A DNA stretch of 64,000 nucleotides from Singulisphaera sp. GP187 (GTDB lineage Bacteria > Planctomycetota > Phycisphaerae > Phycisphaerales > SM1A02). The first letter of the stretch is position 1, and each line of letters starts with the position of its first letter. The stretch lies in contig CAMBOV010000003.1 in the NCBI GenBank assembly GCA_945869475.1, positions 62,001 through 126,000 of the forward strand. Reading direction: 5' to 3'. The translations under genes were made by a program, and so were the position numbers. Positions 16,787 through 26,683 of the stretch are shown here, piece after piece. A model generated the notes under the pieces. That model was not told the origin of the DNA. It did not search any database and saw nothing but the letters and a program-made list of their open reading frames with translations.

Positions 16787-17587
16787 GTGCCACGATTTCA
16801 ACTGCGAGTTGCGTACGACGGAACCAACTTTCACGGATGGCAACGACAAGAGCCGCCTGATCTGCCGCCGCTGCGCACGGCACAAGGAGTTCTCACCGTC
16901 GCGGTGAGCCAACTCATGAAGGATCGCATCTCGGTCAATGGTGCGAGTCGCACCGATACGGGAGTGCACGCGCGCGGACAAGTTGCAGCCTTTTCGGTCT
17001 CCGAGTCGCGCGTGCCACCGGAGCGACTCTCGATGGCAATCAATTCGCGCTTGCCCGCAGACATTGAAGTGCGCGAGGCGCGAGTTGTGCGGGATGATTT
17101 CGATCCAGTTCGCGACTGCCTCAGCAAGAACTACACCTATCGTCTTCGTCACGGATCAGAGGGACGCCCACCGCACGTCAACGGGCGCCCTGATCCATTT
17201 GACCGTGAGATGACCGCGCATTGCCATCAGACACTCGAGCTTGCAGCAATGCAGCGAGCTGCGGCACAGATGACCGGCACGCGCGACTACAAGGCGTTCG
17301 CACACTGTCCAGAGCAACGTGAGACGACGGTGCGCAGCGTGCACATGTGCACCGTCACTGAGCTCAGCCCTGGATTGCTGCGCTTCGACGTCGCGGGCAG
17401 CGGATTTCTGCACCACATGGTGCGCATCATGGTTGGAACGCTCGTCGACGTCGGTCGCGGGCGCATCGATCCTGCGGCGATCAATGAGATCATCGCATCG
17501 TGCGAGCGAAAGCGCGCAGGACAGACGATGCCGCCGCAAGGGCTCTGCCTCGAGTGGATTCACTACGGCGGGGGTGAGTCGCTGTGA
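16787..17587 (+). CDS. truA: tRNA pseudouridine(38-40) synthase
   Basis: TruA converts U38-U40 of the anticodon arm to pseudouridine. The 266-residue protein carries the catalytic Asp in 'ASRTDTGVHA' (D57), the opening 'RVAYDGTNFHGWQRQ' and the C-terminal 'GSGFLHHMVRIMVGTLVDVGRG'. GTG 16787 starts the first beta strand. The stop overlaps the start of the following glycosyltransferase (GTGA). Confidence 0.95.
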   Translation: MPRFQLRVAYDGTNFHGWQRQEPPDLPPLRTAQGVLTVAVSQLMKDRISVNGASRTDTGVHARGQVAAFSVSESRVPPERLSMAINSRLPADIEVREARVVRDDFDPVRDCLSKNYTYRLRHGSEGRPPHVNGRPDPFDREMTAHCHQTLELAAMQRAAAQMTGTRDYKAFAHCPEQRETTVRSVHMCTVTELSPGLLRFDVAGSGFLHHMVRIMVGTLVDVGRGRIDPAAINEIIASCERKRAGQTMPPQGLCLEWIHYGGGESL

Positions 17588-18753
17588 GAATCCTGCACCT
17601 CTCGACACGACTGATCATCGGCGGGTCGCAGGAGAACACACTGCTTTCGTGCAGTGGCGCTGCAGATCACGGACACACGGTGGCGCTCGCGTACGGGCCG
17701 ATCTTTGGTCCTGAGGGATCGCTCTTGCCCCGCGCCGTCGCCGACACGCGCATCGAAAAGTTTGAGATTCCAGATCTCACGCGCGCGGTCGATCCACTTC
17801 GGGACTGGCGTTGTGCGAAGCAGTTGCGCCGACTGATTCACGAGTGGGAGCCCGATGTCGTTCATACGCACTCCTCGAAGGCCGGCATCCTCGGGCGCGC
17901 GGCGGCGTGGAGTGCGGGTGTTCGCGTGGTCGTGCACACCATTCACGGACTCCCATTTCATCCCTATCAGAACTGGCTCAAGAACGCCGCGTATGTGCGC
18001 GCAGAACGATGGGCCGCGAACCGCTGCCATGCAATTGTGACGGTCGCCGATGCGATGACTCAGGTCGCGCGTGCACACAAGATCGGTACGCCAGCTCAGT
18101 ACACAATGATTCGAAGTGGCATGGAGATCGCGCCGTGGTTCGACGCTGCGAACGATCGTGCCCGCGTTCGCGAGAGTTTCGGATGGAATGAACAGACGAT
18201 CGTCCTTGGAACCGTCGCACGGCTCGCTGAACTCAAGGGTCATGATGATCTCATCGATGCCTTCACTGCGTTGCTTCGCGAGCGCGCGAACGCCAACGTT
18301 GCGCTCTTCTGGATTGGAGATGGATGGTGGCGACAACGACTTGTCGATCGACTCAGCAAGGCTGGCATCGCTGACCGAGTTGTTCTAACTGGGCTCGTCG
18401 ATCCGAGTGAGATTCCTCGGTTGATGTCAGCGATGGACGTGGTTGTGCATCCCTCCTACCGAGAGGGACTCCCACGCAGCGTCGTGCAAGGAATGCTCAG
18501 TGAGAAGCCAGTCATCGCATACGACGTGGATGGCACACGCGAGGTCTGCACGAGCGGCGTCACTGGAATTCTGGTTGGCGCGGGCGATCGCGCTGCGCTC
18601 ACGGCGGCGGCGCAGCGACTGATCGCACACCCATCCGAGCGACGTGCAATGGGCGCGCGCGGCCGCGAGCTCGTGCAACACGACTTTGACTCGCGCGTGA
18701 TGGTTGAGAGACTGCTTGGGCTCTACGACGCCATCGCATCACGCAGCACGTAG
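17584..18753 (+). CDS. Glycosyltransferase family 4
   Basis: The 389-residue GT-B enzyme has an N-terminal Rossmann domain ('ILHLSTRLIIGGSQENTLL', 'DVVHTHSSKAGILGR', 'HTIHGLPFH') and a C-terminal nucleotide-sugar domain ('GTVARLAELKGHDDLI', 'HPSYREGLPRSVVQGM', 'VDGTREV'). In the EX7E-like motif the second glutamate is glutamine (E-GLPRSVV-Q). It starts at GTG 17584, overlapping truA by four bases. It probably transfers a sugar to an envelope polysaccharide or lipid carrier at the inner membrane. The adjacent deacetylase might act on the same GlcNAc-type product. Acceptor and donor cannot be told from sequence. Confidence 0.85.
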   Translation: MRILHLSTRLIIGGSQENTLLSCSGAADHGHTVALAYGPIFGPEGSLLPRAVADTRIEKFEIPDLTRAVDPLRDWRCAKQLRRLIHEWEPDVVHTHSSKAGILGRAAAWSAGVRVVVHTIHGLPFHPYQNWLKNAAYVRAERWAANRCHAIVTVADAMTQVARAHKIGTPAQYTMIRSGMEIAPWFDAANDRARVRESFGWNEQTIVLGTVARLAELKGHDDLIDAFTALLRERANANVALFWIGDGWWRQRLVDRLSKAGIADRVVLTGLVDPSEIPRLMSAMDVVVHPSYREGLPRSVVQGMLSEKPVIAYDVDGTREVCTSGVTGILVGAGDRAALTAAAQRLIAHPSERRAMGARGRELVQHDFDSRVMVERLLGLYDAIASRST

Positions 18754-18762
18754 AGTCATCGC

Positions 18763-19458
18763 ATGCCAGCCATGCCAGCCATGCGAATCACAGTCTTTGG
18801 ACCCCACCCCGATGATCAAGAACTCGGCATGGGCGGCACCATCGCCCGCCTCGCTGCGCTCGGTCATGCGGTGACTCTGGTCGACATGACCAACGGCGAG
18901 CCGACACCGATGGGATCTCCAGAGATTCGCGCGCGAGAAGGCGCTGCGGCTGCGACAATTCTGGGAGTGAAGCGGGTGCAATTGGGTCTCACCAACCGCG
19001 AACTTGTGAACGATCTCTCCGCACGCGCGGTTGTGGCCGGAGCGATTCGAGCGCTCCAGCCGCACATCATCTTCGCCCCCCATCCCATCGACGCGCATCC
19101 CGATCACGTCGCTGCATGCGCAGTGATTGAAGCGGGGCGATTCGCAGCGAAGTACACAAAGTGTGAGTTGCCAGGTGAGGCCTGGCACGCGCCGCACCTC
19201 TTTCACTACTACGCGATTCACTTGCGAAGTGTGCCTCAACCTTCATTCATCGCCGATACCACTGGATACGCGCAGGCGAAGCGTCGCGCGATCCTCGCCT
19301 ATGAAAGTCAGTTCGTCGCGAACGTGAAGAATGCGAAGGTGCCCCAGTGGATCGATGCCGCCGGCGTGTACTTCGCAAGCCGAATCGGAACCGAGAGTGC
19401 CGAGCCCTTCTACTCTCGCGAGTGCATCGCACTCGACTTCGCCGACCTGAAGTTCTAG
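18763..19458 (+). CDS. PIG-L family deacetylase, BshB1-like
   Basis: This 231-residue zinc deacetylase has 'HPDDQELGMGG' near the N-terminus and 'HPIDAHPDH' at about residue 107-115, the metal and catalytic motifs of PIG-L/LmbE enzymes. The spacing and 'YEAxxFAAKYTK' stretch resemble BshB1, which removes acetyl from GlcNAc-malate in bacillithiol synthesis. The start is ambiguous: the gene opens with ATGCCAGCC twice and then ATGCGA, giving three in-frame ATGs (18763, 18772, 18781). TAGAGT (18751-18756, overlapping the previous stop) ends six bases before 18763, which favours the first. Confidence 0.8.
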   Translation: MPAMPAMRITVFGPHPDDQELGMGGTIARLAALGHAVTLVDMTNGEPTPMGSPEIRAREGAAAATILGVKRVQLGLTNRELVNDLSARAVVAGAIRALQPHIIFAPHPIDAHPDHVAACAVIEAGRFAAKYTKCELPGEAWHAPHLFHYYAIHLRSVPQPSFIADTTGYAQAKRRAILAYESQFVANVKNAKVPQWIDAAGVYFASRIGTESAEPFYSRECIALDFADLKF

Positions 19459-19459
19459 G

Positions 19460-19903
19460 TCAACCACCCGTCGAACCAAACCCTCCAGCGCCCCGCGCGG
19501 TCTGCGTCAAATCAGCAGACTCGCACATCCGTGCACGAACAACGGGCGCGATCACGAGTTGCGCGATGCGCATCGATGGCTCAACGGTGAACGGTTCGCG
19601 ACCATGATTGATCAGAGCGACTTTCATCTCGCCCCGATAGTCACTATCGACCGTGCCGGGCGCGTTTGGAATCGACACTCCACACTTCGTGGCGAGTCCG
19701 CTGCGCGGGCGCACTTGACCTTCGTAGCCCTCAGGAATTTCAACTGCGAATCCGCATGAAATCATCGCGATTTCCCCTGGGTCAATCACCACTGGGGTCG
19801 CGATCGCAGCGTGCAGATCCATGCCGGCAGCGTGCGCTGTCTGATAGGCGGGCACGACGGCGAGCGGCGTGAGTCGGCGAAACTTGATCTCGATCTCGTT
19901 CAT
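19460..19903 (-). CDS. dut: Deoxyuridine 5'-triphosphate nucleotidohydrolase
   Basis: dUTPase hydrolyses dUTP to dUMP, protecting DNA from uracil and feeding dTMP synthesis. The 147-residue trimer-type enzyme shows all five motifs: 'AGMDLHA', 'PRSGLA', '[13 protein letters not shown]', 'RIAQLV' and C-terminal '[10 protein letters not shown]'. It is convergent with the deacetylase gene, only one base apart. On the minus strand TACACT (19910-19915) ends six bases before the ATG and no Shine-Dalgarno is seen, which suggests a leaderless message. Confidence 0.96.
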   Translation of the reverse strand: MNEIEIKFRRLTPLAVVPAYQTAHAAGMDLHAAIATPVVIDPGEIAMISCGFAVEIPEGYEGQVRPRSGLATKCGVSIPNAPGTVDSDYRGEMKVALINHGREPFTVEPSMRIAQLVIAPVVRARMCESADLTQTARGAGGFGSTGG

Positions 19904-19975
19904 CGCTCGAGTGTAGAGAACGCATGCGAGTGGCTGAGTCGATCATGCACGCGCGCGAGCGGCTACCCTCGCTTC

Positions 19976-20338
19976 ATGCTCTGCCCTGTGATCGGACTTC
20001 TGCTTCTTGCGATCGTCGCGTGGCTCACCATCTCTGGGCTCAAGATTCGAGAGCTTTCGAAGGCGCCCGCGATCGCGTGCGGTCGGTGCGGTCACTTTCT
20101 TGATCAGGGGCAATTGCGCTGTCCCGAATGTGGAACCCTGTGGGATATTGCGTGGCTCGCCCGCCTCAGCAAGGCGCGCAAGCGGTCGGGCACGACTCGA
20201 CTCGTGATCGCCGCAGTCTTGGCGCTCCTCATCGTCACCGGAGTCGTTCTCTCGGTCTGGGATCTCGTGAGTTACGTCAACGCGGCCAAGGCGAAGTACC
20301 CGGGCAACGCAACCGCCCCAGCTACCGCGCCACCGTGA
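19976..20338 (+). CDS. Small membrane protein with a zinc ribbon
   Basis: The protein has about 120 residues: an N-terminal transmembrane helix (residues 4-21), a CxxC...CxxC zinc ribbon (C35, C38, C49, C52; 'CGRCGHFL', 'RCPECG'), a basic segment, a second helix ('[20 protein letters not shown]') and an Ala/Pro/Thr tail. ATG 19976 is supported by TACCCT (19964-19969) ending six bases upstream. The end overlaps the convergent ABC ATPase gene by 17 bases. I recognise no characterised family. Confidence 0.7.
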   Translation: MLCPVIGLLLLAIVAWLTISGLKIRELSKAPAIACGRCGHFLDQGQLRCPECGTLWDIAWLARLSKARKRSGTTRLVIAAVLALLIVTGVVLSVWDLVSYVNAAKAKYPGNATAPATAPP

Positions 20339-21542
20339 TTCGGCTGCGACGATACGAAAGATCTGCGCGACGGGCGGGATGCGAGTCGATGTGCGGCGTG
20401 CGCCAACACCCAACCCACCGATCGGGCTCGATCTCGTGCAGGGCATACGCATCGCGACCTTGCACAACCTCTGGGCGCTCCTCTTTGGGCATGAACGGCC
20501 ACCACGGGATCACTCCCTGCGCAGCGCCCGCCAACTTCTTGAATTCACGTGGATCGTTCACCACATCCTCGACGGTGGTGAGCCGCGCCCGTTGATCGCG
20601 AAGCCCAGGAATCGACTTGAAAAGTCCGCGCGTGTACGGATGCAACGGACGCGCGAAGAGTTCTTCAACCCGCGCATACTCGACGACCCGTCCCGCATAC
20701 ATCACGCACACGACGTCTGCGTTCTCAGCGACGACACCAAGATTGTGCGTGATGAGCATCACACCCATCCCACGCGCATGCTGAATCTCGCTGAGCAGTT
20801 CGAGAATCTGCGCCTGAATCGTGACGTCGAGCGCCGTCGTCGGCTCATCGGCGAGCAACAGCTTTGGATGGCACGCGAGCGCCATTGCGATCATGACGCG
20901 TTGGCGCATGCCACCTGAATATCGGTGCGGATAGTCGTTGAGCAACTGCATGCGCGCGCGGCGCAATCGCTGCGGCAGCGATCCCTCGGCGGCGAGCAAT
21001 TCTGCAGGAGGACTGCGCTGCGCCTCGACCTCACCCTTGAGCGCGGTGAGCTCGCGCTTCAGCCGTCCTTCGATCGGTTGATACATGCCAACTTCATCGA
21101 GCGCGCGCATCGCGATCTCGACCGCTTCATCGGCAGAGGCCTTCTGATGCAGCAGGATCGCCTCGAGAATCTGATCTCCAATGGTGTAGACGGGATTCAA
21201 ACTCGTCATCGGCTCTTGAAAGATCATCGCGATGTCGCGGCCGCGCACTTTCAACATCTCTCGCTCGCTCAACGTGAGCAGTTCGCGACCGTCGAGGCGA
21301 ATCGATCCTCCATCGACTCTGCCGGGCGGGCAGGGCACCAACTGCATCGTCGTCATCGCAGTCACGCTCTTACCACACCCAGATTCGCCCACGACCGCCA
21401 GAGTCTGGTTGGGATAGATCGTCATGCTCACGCCGGCAACCGCCGCAATGCGCGGACCCCCACCGCTGTTGTCGAAGGACACCGCGAGATCGCAGACCTC
21501 GAGGAGTGGCTTCTGCGACTTCAATTCTGTTTCATCGGACAT
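20322..21542 (-). CDS. Dipeptide/oligopeptide ABC transporter ATP-binding protein (OppD/DppD type)
   Basis: The 406-residue ATPase has Walker A 'GESGCGKS' (52-59), a Q-loop ('[11 protein letters not shown]'), the signature '[16 protein letters not shown]', Walker B '[12 protein letters not shown]' and an 'HPYTRGLF' C-terminal region. An insert of ~40 residues ('[17 protein letters not shown]...') sits between the Q-loop and the signature. Its ATG overlaps the stop of the upstream permease (TAATG). It is the last gene of the transporter unit. The usual second ATPase (OppF/DppF) is absent. Confidence 0.9.
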   Translation of the reverse strand: MSDETELKSQKPLLEVCDLAVSFDNSGGGPRIAAVAGVSMTIYPNQTLAVVGESGCGKSVTAMTTMQLVPCPPGRVDGGSIRLDGRELLTLSEREMLKVRGRDIAMIFQEPMTSLNPVYTIGDQILEAILLHQKASADEAVEIAMRALDEVGMYQPIEGRLKRELTALKGEVEAQRSPPAELLAAEGSLPQRLRRARMQLLNDYPHRYSGGMRQRVMIAMALACHPKLLLADEPTTALDVTIQAQILELLSEIQHARGMGVMLITHNLGVVAENADVVCVMYAGRVVEYARVEELFARPLHPYTRGLFKSIPGLRDQRARLTTVEDVVNDPREFKKLAGAAQGVIPWWPFMPKEERPEVVQGRDAYALHEIEPDRWVGCWRTPHIDSHPARRADLSYRRSRITVAR

Positions 21543-23185
21543 TAGTGCGCCGCCTTGCGAAGTTTTGGGTCGATCGCGTCTCGCAGCGATCCACCCAGAA
21601 TGTTGTATGCCAAGACTGAAAAGAAGATTGCCGCCCCAGGAAAAATCGCTAACCACCAGACGAAGGTTCCTGTGGTGCCGGTGGCGCTCGAGAGCAACTT
21701 GCCCCACGACGCCTGATTGTCTGGACCGAGCCCGAGATACGAAAGAGTCGCCTCAGCGATGATCGCACCGGCGATCGCGAAGCTCGCATCAACCAGCACG
21801 GGCGTCACACCATTGGGAAGCATGTGTCGAAAGAGAATGGATCGCAGCGGCAGACCCGATGCGCGCGCCCCCTGCACGAAATCTTGGTGGCGCAGTTTCA
21901 TGAACTCCGCGCGTGTGAACCGCGCCGCACCCGTCCACGAGAGACAACCGATGATCGCCATCATCACGTACGTGCTGCGTGGCAAGACACCCGCAGCGAC
22001 GATCAGCAGAAAGAGCACGGGCACCGCCATAAAGATCTCGACGACGCGAAAGAGCAGCATGTCAATCTTGCCGCCGAAATAGCCCATGATCGATCCCATC
22101 GTGACGCCGATGATCACCGCGATTCCCGTCGAGACAAATCCCACCGAGATCGAGAGTCGGCACGCCCAGAGAAGTTGCGCCAAGACGTCAGCACCGTTGG
22201 AGTCGGTGCCCAAGAGAAATGAATGCGCTGCAAATGGACTCGCTAAGAGCGGCTTCCACTCGCGCTGCAACGATGATCGTTGCCTCGCAACCTGTTCGAC
22301 ATCCGCACGGGCGCGCGCGGCGAGCTCTTCGTTGCCATCGCGATTCGCACTCGTCACCGCTGCGGCGAATCGGGTGAACTCTCGTCCAGCGGCGGCATCC
22401 TTCGCCGCGTACGCAGCTGCCACCGAGGTCATCGGCGCGACGGTGATGAGTTCGCTTCGCAAGCGATCTGGGCTCCACGGGATCAGCGTGTAGAGACAGC
22501 GAATGCGTCCCGCGGCCTCGTCGGTGACGTATCGATCAAAGTCGACGGGTGTTGATTGCCACCGACTTCCAGCCGCGACTGCGACTGCGCCAAGTGCAAT
22601 CGCGACAACGATGATGCGCCCCCGCAGCGAGAGAAGGAATGGGATCGCCAGTGCGACGAGCGCCGCAGGAAGACCAATCAGTGCGGCCACGCAAATCCGC
22701 CTCCAGACATTGAGTGGGTCTGCGACCCACGCGCCGAGCGTGCGCGTCCAACCGCTGCGCGCCGGTTCATCGAGCCAATCCGCTGCGAACGAGACGAACA
22801 CGACGGTGAATCCTGCGATGACCGCCATCACGACGAGCACGCCGAGCCGTTCGCCTCGCGCGATGGTGAGAGGCACGATCATCCACACAGCGCCTGCGAG
22901 TACGCCGAAAAAAAGCAGCAGGTCAGCGGCGGTGAGCGACGCCCAGAGCGGCGAGCGCGATGAGACGACCGTGCCATCAGCTGCGACAACTTGCAGCCAG
23001 AGTGGATTCGCATTTGCGATGAATGGTGCGAGAACTGCGCCGAGCGCGACGAGCGAAATCCACGCGATCGCGAAGAGTGCGGGACGCCCCTTGAGGACGC
23101 GCGCCCACGCATCGGCCCAGAAACCGCGCGCCTGCGCCGCTCCGATGCCACGCATCGCTTCGACGCCTGAGATCGCCTCATGCAT
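21542..23185 (-). CDS. Peptide ABC transporter permease, DppC type, with large N-terminal insert
   Basis: The 547-residue protein is nearly twice the usual ~300. The C-terminal ~220 residues are a standard DppC core: '[26 protein letters not shown]', the EAA loop '[24 protein letters not shown]' and '[20 protein letters not shown]'. Between the first helix (~45-65) and this core lie several extra hydrophobic segments (~90-210) and a charged helical stretch rich in Ala/Arg (~250-325). ATG 23185 overlaps the preceding permease by eight bases. It imports oligopeptides or related solutes across the inner membrane. Confidence 0.88.
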   Translation of the reverse strand: MHEAISGVEAMRGIGAAQARGFWADAWARVLKGRPALFAIAWISLVALGAVLAPFIANANPLWLQVVAADGTVVSSRSPLWASLTAADLLLFFGVLAGAVWMIVPLTIARGERLGVLVVMAVIAGFTVVFVSFAADWLDEPARSGWTRTLGAWVADPLNVWRRICVAALIGLPAALVALAIPFLLSLRGRIIVVAIALGAVAVAAGSRWQSTPVDFDRYVTDEAAGRIRCLYTLIPWSPDRLRSELITVAPMTSVAAAYAAKDAAAGREFTRFAAAVTSANRDGNEELAARARADVEQVARQRSSLQREWKPLLASPFAAHSFLLGTDSNGADVLAQLLWACRLSISVGFVSTGIAVIIGVTMGSIMGYFGGKIDMLLFRVVEIFMAVPVLFLLIVAAGVLPRSTYVMMAIIGCLSWTGAARFTRAEFMKLRHQDFVQGARASGLPLRSILFRHMLPNGVTPVLVDASFAIAGAIIAEATLSYLGLGPDNQASWGKLLSSATGTTGTFVWWLAIFPGAAIFFSVLAYNILGGSLRDAIDPKLRKAAH

Positions 23186-24716
23186 AGGAGACTCTCGGAT
23201 CTGCCATCGCATAGAGAATGTCAGCGATGAGCAACGCCACCAGACTCACGCAACCCACCATGATGGTGTTGGCCAGCATGACCTCAGAATCATGCAAGCT
23301 CACAGCTTCGAGCATGAGCGATCCCATGCCAGGAATCGAGAAAATCTTTTCGACGATCACACTGCCTGAGAGCATCGCCGGAAAGATTGAGACGAACATC
23401 GTGATGAGAGGCAAGAGCGAATTTCGAAAGACATGTCGCAGCACGATGTCGCGCCGCGAGACTCCCTTCGCCTTCGCTGTTCGCACATAGTCCGCGTTGA
23501 AATTGTCGAGCATCGCGGCGCGCGTCTGCCGCGAGAGAACCGCGAAGCCCGCGTAGACGAGGCAGACGACCGGCAGCACGAGATGCCATCCCACATCCAG
23601 AATCCATCCTGGTTGAAATCCGTCGGCACCCCACATCGGAAGAAACGCGATCGAAGATGCGTTGGTGGCGTGAAGCCCCGCGACCGGAAAGAGCCCGAGA
23701 TATTGCTTGTTTGCGAGGAATCCAACGGCGAGCACACCCGCCCATACCACGGGGATCGACCAGAGTGCGATGAAGAATCCACCGCTGATCACATCGAACC
23801 ACGATCCACGTCGTGCCGCGGCGAGCATGCCTGTTGGAATCGCCACGAGATAAATCATCGGAAAGGCGATCAGGTTGATGAGCAGCGTCACGGGCAGTGC
23901 CTCGAGAATCAGACTCGCAACGGGTCGGTTCTTCGTGCGACTCCATCCCATATCGGGTGCGCCGATCGAGAGCACTCCTGGAATCACCGGAACTCCCGCC
24001 TGTTCGAAGGGCAGTGCTGTGAAGCACAACGCGAGCGACTCGCGCGACGCACTCGCCGTGGCGCGCGCAGCGAGCGCCACATCGGCCGCACTCTGCACGG
24101 CTGACCACTGTGCAACCGAGATATCAATTCGCAGTGCGCTCACGTTCGACGGAGGAAGTTCTCCCCGTTGATCGACAAGCGACGATTGCTGCGTCGCCTC
24201 TGCATACTGCGCCAACGCGATGCGAAGCGACGCAAGCGCGCCAACGAACGCTTCGCGAGCGCTTCCATTCTCGCGCGCGAGCGCTCGGTACTGCTGTCGA
24301 AGCGCAACGGCCGAGTCACCCGCGATGAACGTCTTCGTCGCAGCAGCACTCGACTGCGCCGATCGATCACTGCCCTGCCATGGAGTTGCCATCATCATCG
24401 CAGGCACAGTGCGAGGGGCGTAGATGCGTTCGCCTGTTGAGTCGATCTGCGCCCGTGCGCCGAACTTCACCGGAGAGATGCGACCGAGCCACTGCACATA
24501 CTGCACGACGACGGACTCATCGAGACGAAAGCGATCGCGAAAGCGCGCTTCGGCGATGCGTGGATCGCCACCCGCGGGACTTCCTCCTCCCGCTGCAGCC
24601 GATGCGCTTGCGCTGAAACCTCCCGGCGCAAGCGCGATCAAACAATAGACCATGAAGGTCATCCCAATGAGTGTGGGAATCATGAAGAGCAGGCGTCGGC
24701 TGATATAGGGAAGCAT
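23178..24716 (-). CDS. Peptide ABC transporter permease, DppB type, with periplasmic insert
   Basis: The 512-residue protein against ~310-340 for the family. It opens as a typical DppB ('YISRRLLFMIPTLIGMTFMVYCLIALAPGG') and ends with the core: 'PVWAGVLAVGFLA', EAA loop 'DYVRTAKAKGVSRRDIVLRHVFRNS', 'IVEKIFSIPGMGSL'. Residues ~45-255 are an extra hydrophilic, Ala/Ser/Gln-rich domain that should face the periplasm after the first helix. It follows the binding-protein gene by 15 bases and overlaps the next permease gene. Confidence 0.88.
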   Translation of the reverse strand: MLPYISRRLLFMIPTLIGMTFMVYCLIALAPGGFSASASAAAGGGSPAGGDPRIAEARFRDRFRLDESVVVQYVQWLGRISPVKFGARAQIDSTGERIYAPRTVPAMMMATPWQGSDRSAQSSAAATKTFIAGDSAVALRQQYRALARENGSAREAFVGALASLRIALAQYAEATQQSSLVDQRGELPPSNVSALRIDISVAQWSAVQSAADVALAARATASASRESLALCFTALPFEQAGVPVIPGVLSIGAPDMGWSRTKNRPVASLILEALPVTLLINLIAFPMIYLVAIPTGMLAAARRGSWFDVISGGFFIALWSIPVVWAGVLAVGFLANKQYLGLFPVAGLHATNASSIAFLPMWGADGFQPGWILDVGWHLVLPVVCLVYAGFAVLSRQTRAAMLDNFNADYVRTAKAKGVSRRDIVLRHVFRNSLLPLITMFVSIFPAMLSGSVIVEKIFSIPGMGSLMLEAVSLHDSEVMLANTIMVGCVSLVALLIADILYAMADPRVSYA

Positions 24717-24731
24717 GGCGTGCGACCCGAA

Positions 24732-26666
24732 TCAGGAACTGGGCTGCATCGTGGCGGTTGGCGCGACGAAGAAGAACTCTTCGGGCGAGAGCCCAGTCTT
24801 ATACATGCGCACGTTTCCGAACTCCCGCTTGATGAATCGCAACCACGGCGAGACACGGATGAACGTGTAGGGCTGGTCCTTTGCGATGACCGCTTCGAGT
24901 TGATGCCAGATCAACATGCGCGACTCTTCGTCCATCGAGCGACGACCCTGCTCGATGAGTGCGTCCGCTGCTGGGTTCGACCACTGCGAGAAGTTGTCTC
25001 GCCCCTTGGCCATACTCTCCGAGTGGTAGATCTGCTTGGGATCGCTCTCAGGCGCCGATGCACTCCACGCCATGGTGAGCGCGTCGAAGTCGCGCGACTT
25101 GATGATGTCTTGATATCGACTCCAGTCGATGGGACGGGTCGTCATCACGATGCCAGCCTTCTTGTAGGAGTCTTGCGTAAAGCGTGCGATGCGCTCGCCA
25201 ATCTCTCCACCTGTCGCGTAGGTGTATTCGAATTCGAATTTCTCACCCTTCGCATTCTCGAGGATGCCATCGCCGTTACGGTCTTCCCATCCAGCTGCTT
25301 TCAGCAAGACCTGCGCCGCGTCCGGATCGAAGGGCATCGGTGAAAGTGCCGCGTTCGCCGCAGGACTCTCGGGATTGAACGGCCCCTTCGCGACCGTGCC
25401 GATGCCATCCCAAATGTCTCGGATCATCTTCTCGCGGTCGAGAAGAAGTGTCATCGCCTGTCGCACGCGCGCATCCTGAAATGGAGTCAGCCGGCCGGTC
25501 TCGCCTCGCGGACCGCACTGCCATGCGATGAACGAATAGCCGCTGCGCATGTTGACCCACTTGAGCGCATAGTTGCTCTTCTCGAACTCAGGTTCATCAC
25601 GCAAGACAGTGTTGAATTGCGGAGAGGTCGGCAACACCATCGACGCTTCGTTGTTTCGAAAGGCGACGAGCCGCGCGAGATCATCCTTGATCGTTCGAAA
25701 GCGCTGCTGATCGAGCGGCGTTCGTCCAGACCACCAGTTTGGATTTCGAACGATGACGATGTCGGTGCCCGGGGTCCACTGACTCGCCAAGTCCTGTGCA
25801 CCTGCTGGAAGACGCTCCATCATGAATGGCCCCGATCCCATCAAGAGCCCCGTTGATTGATTGATCTGCGCCGGTTCGAACTGCGAGTAGAAGTGCTTTG
25901 GAATGATGGGATTTCCCATTGCCGCGAGAATGTTTGTGAAGAGCGAGTCTTTGAAGTGAAACTCGACCGTGAGTGGATCGATCACCTTGACATCGGTCAA
26001 CACATCGGCGAGTGTCGAACGCGTGCGGTCGGCGTCGATCGATGGATTCAGAATAAAATCCATGTACGTCCAGCGAACATCTTCAGCAGTCACAGGAGTT
26101 CGGTCGCTAAATCGCGCCTTTGGATTGATGTGTGCACGAATCCACAATCCATCAGGATCGATCTGCCACGCATCTGAGAGCGCGCCAACGAGTTTCATCG
26201 TCTTGGGATTGAACGTCGCAAGCGACTCACAGACGCGATCGACAACCCGCAATCCATAGACGTCGGCATAGAGGTACGGCGTGACCTTCTGTGGTTGTCC
26301 CTCAAAAATCTCGACAAACTCACCGCCTGGACGAAAGCCCGGCACACGAGCGGGATCGGTTGGAAATGCAGGATCCGCTTGCCACGCGATCTCAATGCCT
26401 GCACGCGCCCACGATTGGTCGCGCACCGCAACTGGAGCGGTCGACGTCGCACCCGCCGTGGTGACGCCCGCAGCAACGGCCGGCGCACCCGCAACGCGCG
26501 CCTCGAAGCTCGACATGCGCGACTCCATGTTGCGCCCTTGCTCGAGCAAAGTCTGCAAGACGGGCCACTGCCGATCGCGTTGAATCATCGAGAGCCAGAG
26601 TGTTGCGAGGATCGCCAAGAGCAGCACGATCACGACGAAATCTTTGATTCCAAATCGATTTTGCAT
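24732..26666 (-). CDS. Peptide ABC transporter substrate-binding protein (SBP family 5)
   Basis: This 644-residue family 5 solute-binding protein begins with a single uncleaved-looking helix ('FVVIVLLLAILATLWL') and a coiled segment rather than a lipobox, so it may be membrane-anchored. The conserved core is recognisable: 'CESLATFNPKTMKLVGALSDAWQIDPDGLWIRAHINP', 'VTAEDVRWTYMDFILNP', 'PLTVEFHFKD', and late 'IDWSRYQDIIKSRDFDALTMAW'. ATG 26666 sits at the helix; GTG 26687, overlapping the stop of the upstream permease as GTGA, is an alternative that adds seven residues. Confidence 0.9.
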   Translation of the reverse strand: MQNRFGIKDFVVIVLLLAILATLWLSMIQRDRQWPVLQTLLEQGRNMESRMSSFEARVAGAPAVAAGVTTAGATSTAPVAVRDQSWARAGIEIAWQADPAFPTDPARVPGFRPGGEFVEIFEGQPQKVTPYLYADVYGLRVVDRVCESLATFNPKTMKLVGALSDAWQIDPDGLWIRAHINPKARFSDRTPVTAEDVRWTYMDFILNPSIDADRTRSTLADVLTDVKVIDPLTVEFHFKDSLFTNILAAMGNPIIPKHFYSQFEPAQINQSTGLLMGSGPFMMERLPAGAQDLASQWTPGTDIVIVRNPNWWSGRTPLDQQRFRTIKDDLARLVAFRNNEASMVLPTSPQFNTVLRDEPEFEKSNYALKWVNMRSGYSFIAWQCGPRGETGRLTPFQDARVRQAMTLLLDREKMIRDIWDGIGTVAKGPFNPESPAANAALSPMPFDPDAAQVLLKAAGWEDRNGDGILENAKGEKFEFEYTYATGGEIGERIARFTQDSYKKAGIVMTTRPIDWSRYQDIIKSRDFDALTMAWSASAPESDPKQIYHSESMAKGRDNFSQWSNPAADALIEQGRRSMDEESRMLIWHQLEAVIAKDQPYTFIRVSPWLRFIKREFGNVRMYKTGLSPEEFFFVAPTATMQPSS

Positions 26667-26683
26667 AGGAAATTTGGATCTTA

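Noticed and set aside
17584-19458. Bacillithiol pathway from adjacent GT4 and BshB1-like deacetylase
   Set aside because: The glycosyltransferase opening and donor motifs look like a general GT4 rather than BshA, and no bshC is present. The deacetylase similarity alone does not establish the pathway.
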